Notes under the pieces: model-generated
What the model was told of the DNA's origin: nothing
Seen by the model: the letters and a program-made list of their open reading frames with translations, nothing else
Databases searched by the model: none
Source: Candidatus Bathyarchaeota archaeon
GTDB taxonomy: Archaea; Thermoproteota; Bathyarchaeia; Bathyarchaeales; WAQA01
NCBI GenBank assembly: GCA_015520475.1
Contig: WAQA01000068.1
Coordinates: 1 to 6,311 of the forward strand
Length of the DNA stretch: 6,311 bases
Reading direction: 5' to 3'
In this document: in pieces, positions 1 through 5,377 of the stretch
Numbering within the stretch: position 1 is the first letter of the stretch
Layout: the number at the start of each line of letters is the position of its first letter
Position numbers and translations under genes: made by a program

Positions 1-459
1 GTATATGGTGTCCATTAGCTCCAGATATTTTTCGGCTGCGGAGGTTTTTCCTTCCCTTATGGAGTCAAGTACATTACGCCTCAGCTCCCCAATAACATCT
101 ATTAGTCCAAGGATGTATGATGAGGCTTTGACATTTATCTCCTCGAAACCTACGAACTTATCCTCTTTAATCAGTTTAAGGAAGATATGTGCCTCTGCAT
201 ATTCCTGGTATGCTGCATCTACTATCCCGGAATGGTACAAGTCTGGATCGTCTCTGCATATCGTCTTAATATTTGAGAAGACTGTGTCCGCTTCTTTAAG
301 CATTCTCTCTGCTTCTCCGTATCTTCCTTGATGGGTCATAAATATTGCCATCTTTGATAGTCTAGTGGCTGAGCGTGCTGCCAATTGAACTTCCTGTCGA
401 ATACTTTCCTTCCTCTCTATTTCCTTCTGTACCTTTCCTATGAATTCCCGTAGTGACAT
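1..459 (-). CDS. Translin/TRAX-family RNA-binding protein, C-terminus cut by window edge
   Basis: The minus strand from the ATG at 459 reads open for 153 codons to base 1, so only the C-terminus is missing (archaeal members are about 190-210 residues). The all-helical pattern and the block GELRRNVLDSIREG (residues 124-137) followed by AEKYLELMDTIY identify the translin superfamily (archaeal COG2178). These proteins form octameric shells that bind and, in TRAX-type members, cleave single-stranded RNA. Eukaryotic TRAX uses a Glu pair three residues apart and an Asp/Glu pair four apart. Here E86/E89 (in YQEYAEA) and D121/E125 (in DVIGE) keep that spacing, so an active ribonuclease is plausible. 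GAGGT lies only two bases before the ATG; a TTG at 468-466 is an alternative start. The upstream minus-strand gene ends 42 bases away, so cotranscription is likely, although an AT-rich TATA-like stretch at about 505-515 could be a separate promoter. Confidence 0.88.
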   Translation of the reverse strand, partial: MSLREFIGKVQKEIERKESIRQEVQLAARSATRLSKMAIFMTHQGRYGEAERMLKEADTVFSNIKTICRDDPDLYHSGIVDAAYQEYAEAHIFLKLIKEDKFVGFEEINVKASSYILGLIDVIGELRRNVLDSIREGKTSAAEKYLELMDTIY

Positions 460-501
460 ACACCTCAAATCCCTTAGAGAACTCTTAGTTAATCTATAAT
501 C

Positions 502-942
502 TTAACAATATAAACTCTTAATCGGTTTTGAGGGATGCGTCATCTTCTCTTTAAGTACATCCTCTAACTCTTCAATTCTTTCAATGATCACGTCTGAATG
601 AATTATGATCCATGGACTTAGATCCTTAAGTTCAGTAATCAACACGGTTTCTTTTCCCTTTAATTTAGCATAGAAGAGCTCCATGCATGTTCCAGCTGAT
701 ATTCTAGGTAGGTATGCGATGAGCATATCACATCTCTCTATATCCTTTAGATCTCTAATGATAAATCCTGTCGAGATGTTCTGCTTCTTCTTATCGCTTC
801 TCCTATATATGACCTTCTCTCTAAGCCATGGATCAATTGGTTCGAATCCATACTTCAAGCATATTCTCCGTATTAGATCCCTATACTCCTGCTTCTCTTC
901 CATTCCCTGTATGGGCCCTGATATGAAGACTCTGATCTTCAT
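502..942 (-). CDS. Nucleoside 2-deoxyribosyltransferase-like protein
   Basis: The 146-residue protein begins with a Rossmann-like strand and loop, VFISGPIQG (residues 5-13). It continues with an acidic stretch, RDLKDIERCDMLIAYLP (63-79), and then SAGTCMEL (82-89). This layout (a small residue-Gly-Pro nucleotide loop, an Asp-rich segment and a Gly-Thr-x-x-Glu-Leu motif with E88 as the candidate catalytic Glu) is that of the nucleoside 2-deoxyribosyltransferase/DNPH1-like superfamily. Members cleave or exchange the N-glycosidic bond of (deoxy)nucleosides or nucleotides in the cytosol. Length is normal for the family. The true substrate cannot be read from the sequence; a nucleoside-monophosphate N-glycosidase is equally possible. 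The ATG at 942 has no clear Shine-Dalgarno sequence, but a TATA-like box at 991-1000 would give a leader of about 25-30 bases. The gene lies 42 bases before the translin-family gene and is probably its operon partner. Confidence 0.78.
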   Translation of the reverse strand: MKIRVFISGPIQGMEEKQEYRDLIRRICLKYGFEPIDPWLREKVIYRRSDKKKQNISTGFIIRDLKDIERCDMLIAYLPRISAGTCMELFYAKLKGKETVLITELKDLSPWIIIHSDVIIERIEELEDVLKEKMTHPSKPIKSLYC

Positions 943-990
943 GTCTACTCAGCCATATCATCCTTTTAGGTGGTCACAGCCTATTATCAT

Positions 991-1000
991 TTATTTATAT
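991..1000 (-). promoter_or_regulatory. TATA-like promoter for the deoxyribosyltransferase-like gene
   Basis: On the minus strand these bases read ATATAAATAA, preceded by purines that could serve as a BRE (GGAA). About 26 bases downstream is a start site near 970, leaving a leader of roughly 28 bases before the ATG at 942. This is inferred from spacing and composition only. Confidence 0.45.
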
Positions 1001-1444
1001 TTCCATATTAAAGCCGGATGATTCTTGTTTTCTCATTCTCTTCGGCTCTATTGTGTTGGGTTCTGGGCGCTTTTAAATCGGCCTCTCTGGATGGGTTATA
1101 TGCTGATGCCCGCTTTATTTTCACGGCCCATTGTAGTCCGCATCACCTTAATGGTCCTCTCTGCTTTAATTAATAACCTGACAAAACTTCTGTTATTAAA
1201 ACCCATATTTAACTTTTAACGGCGATTAATCTCCAACTGGAGTTAGGGGGTCTTCTCGCTGAAGATTCTGTAAATAAGGATACTTACCTAAGAAGAGGAC
1301 GTGGAGAGATTCTTCAAGGATATGTTATTGGTGGAAGGAGGAATCATCTAGCTAGCTGGCTGGAATAAAATATAATAGGGATTGGAACGCATGCATAGAT
1401 ATGGCCTCATGAGGTAATGAGCTTGGTTTAAGGAGATGTAAACT

Positions 1445-1453
1445 CTTTAAATT
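1445..1453 (+). promoter_or_regulatory. Candidate TATA box for the membrane-protein gene
   Basis: CTTTAAATT is a TATA-like element on the plus strand. A start site about 25 bases downstream (near 1475) would give the membrane-protein gene at 1583 a leader of roughly 105 bases that contains the hairpin at 1496-1517. No nearer convincing TATA box was seen, but this assignment is tentative. Confidence 0.25.
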
Positions 1454-1495
1454 AGGGATATGATTGGAGGTGTGAAGTCTTAGGCGAACACTGGA

Positions 1496-1517
1496 ACTTC
1501 ATCCAAAAGGATGGAGT
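1496..1517 (+). repeat. Hairpin, 9-bp stem with AAAA loop
   Basis: ACTTCATCC (1496-1504) pairs with GGATGGAGT (1509-1517) through eight Watson-Crick pairs and one T-G wobble, closing a four-base AAAA loop. It lies 65 bases before the TTG of the membrane-protein gene and would be inside its leader if transcription starts near 1475. No T-run follows on the plus strand, so it does not look like an intrinsic terminator. Function is unknown. Confidence 0.5.
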
Positions 1518-1567
1518 AGTTCACATCTGCGTATCTTTAGTGAATGTTGATGGTTCAAGCTTATTAT

Positions 1568-1571
1568 GGAG
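1568..1571 (+). promoter_or_regulatory. Ribosome-binding site for the membrane-protein TTG start
   Basis: GGAG lies 11 bases before the TTG at 1583. Because the only other nearby in-frame start is the ATG at 1628, with no comparable site before it, this weak match favours the TTG. Confidence 0.4.
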
Positions 1572-1582
1572 CATGATATAGA

Positions 1583-2137
1583 TTGGTAAATTACATAACT
1601 AGGAAGGTAGAGGAATATCTACGTGAGATGCATGAATCACTAAATCCTTTCTATCATGGTGCCGGAACGAATGCTGCGGGAGGAATCCTCTTTGGTTTAT
1701 TCTCGAATTATTTCAATCCTAGAATTGTGATGCCGCATACGTTCTTCCATGTTATGCTTAGAATGTTCCTTGGTTCATTTGTAGGTATCGCCTTCAGTCT
1801 TGGCGCTCTCTTTCTTTCCCTCCCATATATAGAAGATTTATCGAGGATTATGGATCGGTGGATAAGGAGGGATGTGCTTGAAGATTTAATATATGGTTTT
1901 CTGTCGCTTTGGCTTAGCATAGTTGCTCTCTTATCGTTTGGCTTCTTAATCTTTTCAGTTTATGGATGGAGAATACCTGTGAATAATCTCTACATAACCT
2001 ACTCATGGTTCATCTCTTCTCTTACTTATACGAGATGGAATGAGATATTCTTGATACCTATCTTTGGAGTTTCTGTTAAGATGATATATAAGATGCTATT
2101 GAAGATTGTGGAGGCTGTTGCGGCTGGTGAGAAGTGA
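1583..2137 (+). CDS. Membrane protein of unknown function
   Basis: I do not recognise this 184-residue protein. An amphipathic, charged N-terminal segment (residues 5-20) precedes a Gly/Ala-rich hydrophobic stretch (about 31-42). Clear membrane segments follow at about 58-81 and 102-127, with weaker ones at about 133-148 and 154-172. A basic and acidic loop (82-101) links the two strong segments. The start is the TTG at 1583, the first start codon after the in-frame TGA at 1574; GGAG at 1568-1571 is 11 bases upstream, slightly long for a ribosome-binding site. The ATG at 1628 (residue 16) is an alternative that would remove the amphipathic helix. The gene stands alone on its strand and ends 27 bases from the convergent GH130 gene. 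No conserved catalytic motif is visible, so transport, anchoring or a structural role cannot be told apart. Confidence 0.75.
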   Translation: MVNYITRKVEEYLREMHESLNPFYHGAGTNAAGGILFGLFSNYFNPRIVMPHTFFHVMLRMFLGSFVGIAFSLGALFLSLPYIEDLSRIMDRWIRRDVLEDLIYGFLSLWLSIVALLSFGFLIFSVYGWRIPVNNLYITYSWFISSLTYTRWNEIFLIPIFGVSVKMIYKMLLKIVEAVAAGEK

Positions 2138-2164
2138 TTACAGATTCATCCCTGAATTATAAGT

Positions 2165-3046
2165 TTAGATTTCTTTGTTTTCTGTATATGCTAAACAGAC
2201 GAATGTGTCGGATGCACCATAATATAAGTGCCATCTTCCCTGAAACTTTATCAGCGCCTCGGAGAAGACTACGTTTGGTACTTGACCGAACCTCTCCCAT
2301 CTTGTTTCAGGTTTAAGTATGGGTTTCTCAGCTCTAGCAATCATTCTTCCAGGATCCTTTTTAGAGAATAACGCCCAGCCTACATAATAACATCCATCTC
2401 TATCAGCTCCGTTATATATTAGAAGTATTCCTTCCTTTGAAAGGATTGGTGGTGGACCTGGCTCTACGAGCATACTATCAAAATATCCCCTTCTAGGTCT
2501 AACAACGATCCATTCCTTACTTGTTCTCCAATGTAACATGTCTTTAGACTTAGCTATCCAAATGTTGCTGTCTCCGAAGTACATCCAGTAGTATCCGTTA
2601 ATCTTGGTTGGTAATATAGCTCCTGATTTACTCCATCCCCATCCTGGAAAGAGTATTCCTTCCCTTTTCCAGTCTATAAGATTCTTTGATGATGCCATCG
2701 CCAGCCTTGCCACTTTTCCATCATAGGCTGTATATGTCATATAGTATGTTCCATTCACCTCTACGATTCTAGGATCCTCGCATCCTCCCATCCGTTCATA
2801 ATCGTATTCTGGCTTTAATACGGGTTCCTCTAGCTTCTCGAAGTTAGCTCCGTCATCGCTTATGGCTAGGCCTATTGATGATAAGCCATGCCAGACTCTC
2901 TGTCCGCGATAGAAGAGATAAACCCTTCCGTTCTTAACTACTGCGGCTGGATTATAGGCCGCTGCCCCGTCAAATCCTTCATCTCCAGGGGTAAGCACAG
3001 GCTTTCTAAACCTAGTGAAGATTAAAGCTTCCTTACTTAGAGTCAC
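2165..3046 (-). CDS. GH130-family beta-mannoside phosphorylase or mannosidase
   Basis: The 293-residue protein is a five-bladed beta-propeller enzyme of glycoside hydrolase family 130 (COG2152). The diagnostic blocks appear in family order: FDGAAAYNPAAV (25-36), GGCEDPRI (87-94, with D91 as the expected general acid), FDSMLVEPGPPP (189-200), YVGWALFSKKDP (221-232), PNVVF (257-261) and WHLYYGASDT (272-281). The family cleaves beta-mannosides with phosphate, releasing mannose 1-phosphate, or in some subfamilies with water. Residues 211-215 read YNGAD, where many phosphorylases have a His after the Tyr, so the hydrolysis/phosphorolysis choice is open. No signal peptide is present, so it acts in the cytosol on imported or internally made mannosides. 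The GTG start is supported by GAGGAG five bases upstream. The gene is divergent from the nitroreductase and convergent with the membrane-protein gene. Confidence 0.9.
   Translation of the reverse strand: MTLSKEALIFTRFRKPVLTPGDEGFDGAAAYNPAAVVKNGRVYLFYRGQRVWHGLSSIGLAISDDGANFEKLEEPVLKPEYDYERMGGCEDPRIVEVNGTYYMTYTAYDGKVARLAMASSKNLIDWKREGILFPGWGWSKSGAILPTKINGYYWMYFGDSNIWIAKSKDMLHWRTSKEWIVVRPRRGYFDSMLVEPGPPPILSKEGILLIYNGADRDGCYYVGWALFSKKDPGRMIARAEKPILKPETRWERFGQVPNVVFSEALIKFQGRWHLYYGASDTFVCLAYTENKEI
2170..2182 (+). terminator. T-rich candidate terminator after the membrane-protein gene
   Basis: The plus strand is strongly T-rich 33-45 bases after the membrane-protein stop (runs of three T at 2170-2172, 2174-2176 and 2178-2181). 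Archaeal RNA polymerase often stops at such tracts without a hairpin. It lies inside the 3' end of the convergent GH130 gene, so it may equally be A-rich codons of that gene. Confidence 0.3.
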
Positions 3047-3051
3047 TCTCT

Positions 3052-3057
3052 CTCCTC
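3052..3057 (-). promoter_or_regulatory. Shine-Dalgarno site deciding the GH130 GTG start
   Basis: The minus strand reads GAGGAG here, five bases before the GTG at 3046-3044. The spacing is optimal and fixes this non-ATG start. Confidence 0.7.
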
Positions 3058-3090
3058 TCTTTAACGGTCTTACATCAATTATCTCTTCTG

Positions 3091-3100
3091 AAAAATAAAG
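3091..3100 (-). promoter_or_regulatory. TATA-like promoter of the GH130 gene
   Basis: The minus strand reads CTTTATTTTT. A start site about 26 bases downstream, near 3070, leaves a leader of about 23 bases containing the ribosome-binding site. It lies back-to-back with a plus-strand element at 3125-3131, so the two genes have separate promoters about 30 bases apart. Confidence 0.45.
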
Positions 3101-3124
3101 ATTAGTCTATCGTGAAGAAAAACC

Positions 3125-3131
3125 GTTTTAT
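3125..3131 (+). promoter_or_regulatory. TATA-like promoter of the nitroreductase gene
   Basis: TTTTATT follows a purine-rich BRE-like stretch (GAAGAAAAAC). Transcription about 25 bases downstream, near 3153, would leave a leader of about 13 bases including GGTG at 3155-3158. This placement excludes the GTG at 3112 as start, because it would lie upstream of the transcript. Confidence 0.45.
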
Positions 3132-3165
3132 TCTTGTTTCTCTATGTTTTTCTTTGGTGTTCTAT

Positions 3166-3687
3166 ATGGACTTCTACGAGGTTATAAGGACTCGGAGAAG
3201 TATCCGTTCATACAAACCTGATCCTATACCTGATCATGTTCTCAGAAGAATCCTTGAAGCGGCTAGGATCGCGCCATCCGGATCAAATCGTCAACCATGG
3301 AAATTTATAATTGTTAAGGATGAGAAGATCAAAGAGAGACTTGCAGATGCATGTGGTCACCAGAGTTTCATAGCGGAAGCCCCTATAGTGATAGTTGCCT
3401 GTGGATATAACATCCATTATAATAGAGGCGGGTATATGGGGGAGATGAGTATGCTTGTAGACGTATCAATAGCGTTCACTCATCTGATCCTTGCAGCTAG
3501 GGCTGAGGGGCTTGGAACATGCTGGATAGGTCTATTCGACAATGAGAAGGTTAAGGAGATACTGAAGATTCCTAATGAAGTTAATGTCGTTGCTATTACG
3601 CCTTTAGGTTATCCTAGAAATGAAGGGTTCTCTGAACCTGGTCCGAGGAAAAGCCTAGACGAGATAATCTCAGTAGATCATTTCTAG
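3166..3687 (+). CDS. Nitroreductase-family FMN-dependent oxidoreductase
   Basis: The 173-residue protein starts MDFYEVIRTRRSIRSYKP, the standard N-terminus of this family, with the basic RRSIR block (10-14) that contacts the FMN phosphate. APSGSNRQPW (36-45) is the second FMN-binding block. GLGTCWIGLF (115-124) and the closing PLGYP (146-150) and RKSLDEII (161-168) complete the fold, and the length is typical. Members are cytosolic homodimers that pass electrons from NAD(P)H to varied acceptors (nitro compounds, quinones, flavins); the natural acceptor cannot be predicted here. The frame is open back to a GTG at 3112, but that extension would add an 18-residue hydrophobic leader absent from the family, and it precedes the inferred transcription start, so I use the ATG at 3166. 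The stop codon overlaps that of the convergent thiDN gene. Confidence 0.9.
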   Translation: MDFYEVIRTRRSIRSYKPDPIPDHVLRRILEAARIAPSGSNRQPWKFIIVKDEKIKERLADACGHQSFIAEAPIVIVACGYNIHYNRGGYMGEMSMLVDVSIAFTHLILAARAEGLGTCWIGLFDNEKVKEILKIPNEVNVVAITPLGYPRNEGFSEPGPRKSLDEIISVDHF

Positions 3688-5057
3688 TTTTCCTGTTGAA
3701 GATTGTTAAGTGCCTTTATCACTTTCTTCACCGTTTCAGAGGCTGATTTACCTAGAACTCTGATCATAGCCTCCTTCCCTCTCTCTCCTTCATCATATAT
3801 TACGTCTGGTACTCCACTAAACTGTTTAATAGCTTCTTCAACCCCCCAACTTAACGTCTTCCCCTCTAGCCTTTTATTCTCTTCAGGTTCTGCGGATCTA
3901 CTGAAACTTGAAACTTTAAACCCTGCCCTTTTAAAGGCTGAGATAAGTTCAGGGCTGTAATGAAGATTTAAGGCTGCTCTTACATGTGGGTTATGCTTCA
4001 TCACTGTTAGGATTATCCTAGCTATGTGATCAGACACTCCGAACTTAACGCATCCGACCGCTCTAGCTGATCTGCTTGTTTTCACTATTCTTCCTTCAAC
4101 AGCAGCTATGTGGTTCTTTGACGTCGCGTAGGAGACTGCCATTCCGACCTGTGTCCCAACCTCAGCTATCCATGGAAGGATATTCGTGTTCTCCTCGATT
4201 AAATCAACCGCTCTAGATACATCTGCGAGCACTTCATATCTCTCAGCCTCATTATATATGTGTGTCATTGGATTTGGAATTATCCTCTCAAATCCAGTTT
4301 CTATCGGATTTCTAATAGCTTCTAGGATAAACTCTTCTGTTCTTTCAGTAGCTTCGAATATGTTGTAGCCGAGGGCTAGGTGGGCTGTTATAGCTGAGGA
4401 AAAGATGCATCCCCCGCCGTGCATGTTTATGTCTATCCTCTCCTTCCTGTAGAGACGTGATCTTCCTTCATAATAGATTAAATCGATAACTTCTGATCCC
4501 TTAAGGTGTCCGCCTTTTATTATAACTGCTTCAGCTCCTAAATCATGTATCTTCTTAGCAGCCTTCTTCATGCCGTTAACGTTTTCTATTTTAATCCCTG
4601 TTATCTCCTCTGCCTCATGTATGTTTGGCGTCAGGATGTAAGCTTCTGGAATAATCTTCCGGATTAATGAATCAACTGTTTCCTCGTTCTGTATTAATGG
4701 GGTTCCAGTTCCAGCCTTGAATAGTGGATCAACCACCATTCTGAATCTATATCTCTTCATTGCCTTGGAAACTTCTTCCACTATCCCCTTTGAGAATAGC
4801 ATTCCAACTTTAACATTTTCAATCTTGAAGTCTTCCATGATGGCGTCTATCTGCTCCTTAACTATGCGGGGGGATGCCGGGAAGATGCTCTTCACTCCTT
4901 TAATATTCTGTGCGGTGATTGCTGTTATGACACATGTTCCATAAACTCCTAATGCTGAGAACGTTTTTAGATCAGCTTCTATTCCTGCTCCTCCTATACT
5001 GTCAGAGCCGGCTATCGTCATCGCATATGGAATCTTTCTAGGTCTGTTTCTTTCCAA
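3684..5057 (-). CDS. thiDN: Bifunctional HMP(-P) kinase / thiamine-phosphate synthase (ThiD-ThiN fusion)
   Basis: This 457-residue fusion makes thiamine phosphate. Residues 10-265 are the ThiD ribokinase-fold domain, which phosphorylates hydroxymethylpyrimidine (phosphate). AGSDSIGGAGIEADLKTF (16-33) is the substrate loop, ITAQN (47-51) follows, and HGGGC (213-217) is the anion-hole/catalytic segment, with C217 kept. Most relatives read HGTGC there. Residues 275-455 are the ThiN domain, which joins the pyrimidine and thiazole halves in archaea that lack ThiE. EVGTQVGMAVSYA (299-311), VGCVKFGVSDHIAR (334-347) and PDVIYDEGERGKEAMIRV (417-434) are its hallmarks. R323 and H344 are 21 residues apart, the spacing I recall for the essential Arg/His pair of Pyrobaculum ThiN. 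The TTG start is favoured: AGGGGG lies about 10 bases upstream, whereas the ATG at residue 13 has no such site. A palindrome directly precedes the TTG and may control expression. Confidence 0.95.
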   Translation of the reverse strand: MERNRPRKIPYAMTIAGSDSIGGAGIEADLKTFSALGVYGTCVITAITAQNIKGVKSIFPASPRIVKEQIDAIMEDFKIENVKVGMLFSKGIVEEVSKAMKRYRFRMVVDPLFKAGTGTPLIQNEETVDSLIRKIIPEAYILTPNIHEAEEITGIKIENVNGMKKAAKKIHDLGAEAVIIKGGHLKGSEVIDLIYYEGRSRLYRKERIDINMHGGGCIFSSAITAHLALGYNIFEATERTEEFILEAIRNPIETGFERIIPNPMTHIYNEAERYEVLADVSRAVDLIEENTNILPWIAEVGTQVGMAVSYATSKNHIAAVEGRIVKTSRSARAVGCVKFGVSDHIARIILTVMKHNPHVRAALNLHYSPELISAFKRAGFKVSSFSRSAEPEENKRLEGKTLSWGVEEAIKQFSGVPDVIYDEGERGKEAMIRVLGKSASETVKKVIKALNNLQQEN

Positions 5058-5076
5058 GATAGGTTATCCCCCTATC
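5058..5076 (-). promoter_or_regulatory. Inverted repeat abutting the thiDN start and overlapping its Shine-Dalgarno
   Basis: GATAGG (5058-5063) and CCTATC (5071-5076) are perfect 6-base arms around a 7-base spacer. On the thiDN transcript the hairpin ends at the base before the TTG. The purine run AGGGGG, the only ribosome-binding candidate, lies in its 5' arm and loop. It could be a repressor operator or an RNA hairpin that hides the ribosome-binding site. No mechanism is shown by the sequence. Confidence 0.45.
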
Positions 5077-5107
5077 ACTTTCATATTGATGTGGAGTACT
5101 ATTTACG

Positions 5108-5115
5108 TTTATTAT
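5108..5115 (-). promoter_or_regulatory. TATA-like promoter of thiDN
   Basis: The minus strand reads ATAATAAA. A start site about 26 bases on, near 5085, would give a leader of about 28 bases that includes the palindrome at 5058-5076. A more distant TATA-like element (GTTTAAAG, minus strand, about 5338-5345) would instead give a leader of about 260 bases. Confidence 0.4.
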
Positions 5116-5256
5116 GCAAGTATGCTGCTCTCCTAGAATGTCATATGCTCTGTATAAGTAATCTGTTATGTTTGGGGTATTGGTTATTAAACGTGATATG
5201 CTCGGATAGATTATGGTAGAGGCGGATTCTTCATTACTCAGCTAGGATGCTGTGTT

Positions 5257-5298
5257 CATCCTCTCAAAGATATCTACGGGGAGGTTGCTGAGAGGATG
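5257..5298. repeat. Perfect 10-bp inverted repeat with 22-base loop
   Basis: CATCCTCTCA (5257-5266) is the exact reverse complement of TGAGAGGATG (5289-5298). The 22-base spacer contains the palindrome GATATC. It is noncoding, about 200 bases upstream of the thiDN start. Across the whole window one such pair by chance is not very unlikely, so its function is unproven. Confidence 0.5.
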
Positions 5299-5357
5299 GC
5301 TGATGAGATTAATCAATGTCTCCCATGCAGATGGTTCTCTTTAAACTTGGAACCTCT

Positions 5358-5377
5358 AGCCTTAGCTGGTTAAGGCT
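5358..5377 (-). terminator. Hairpin immediately after the 5377-5838 gene
   Basis: AGCCTTA (5358-5364) and TAAGGCT (5371-5377) form a perfect 7-bp stem with a 6-base loop. On the minus strand it begins at the last base of the TAA stop codon of the upstream gene. No T-run follows on that strand, so it may stabilise the mRNA 3' end rather than terminate transcription. Confidence 0.35.

Larger units (their letters stand above)
943..1582. other. 640-base intergenic region, no convincing gene
   Basis: No family-recognisable gene is present on either strand. The left end carries the minus-strand promoter of the deoxyribosyltransferase-like gene. A hydrophobic plus-strand frame (1025-1219) has no recognisable relative. 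If expressed from the TATA-like TTTTAAAT at 1071-1078, it could start leaderless at the ATG at 1100 and give a 39-residue peptide; I do not call it. From 1213 to 1581 a single plus frame has two open stretches (1213-1365 and 1456-1578) separated by four stops, which could be a gene relic. Perfect palindromes occur at 1348-1355 (CTAGCTAG) and 1405-1414 (CCTCATGAGG). A strong hairpin lies at 1496-1517. No tRNA-like B box or structured-RNA core was recognised. Confidence 0.6.
5058..5376. other. 319-base gap between thiDN and the 5377-5838 gene
   Basis: No gene was recognised. The gap holds the thiDN promoter and start-site palindrome at its left end, a 10-bp perfect inverted repeat at 5257-5298, and a 7-bp hairpin at its right end. 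A plus-strand frame is open from 5197 to 5370 (58 codons, stop at 5371-5373) and its translation looks protein-like. It has no ATG, GTG or TTG until 5296, so at most it is a gene fragment. I could not match a TPP riboswitch on the strand of thiDN. Confidence 0.55.

Noticed and set aside
836..847. GGTTCGAATCC resembling a tRNA T-arm (B box).
   Set aside because: It encodes the GFEPIDP segment of the deoxyribosyltransferase-like protein on the other strand, and no matching acceptor, D or anticodon arms surround it.
683..1021. Plus-strand 112-codon frame overlapping the deoxyribosyltransferase-like gene.
   Set aside because: It is antisense to a gene with clear family motifs and its own translation resembles nothing.
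2134..2316. Plus-strand 60-codon frame after the membrane-protein gene.
   Set aside because: It is antisense to the conserved C-terminal end of the GH130 gene and has no ribosome-binding site or family resemblance.
3112..3165. GTG-started N-terminal extension of the nitroreductase with a signal-peptide-like stretch.
   Set aside because: The family starts at MDFYEVIRTRRS; the extension overlaps the promoter, and a secreted FMN nitroreductase of this type is unlikely.
5281..5320. Plus-strand GCTGAGAGGATGGCTGATGA recalls the GCUGAGA and CUGAU elements of a TPP riboswitch near a thiamine gene.
   Set aside because: It is on the strand opposite thiDN, the spacing is wrong, and the conserved GCGUAGGGA part is absent. 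GCTGAGAGGATG is also one arm of an inverted repeat that explains it.
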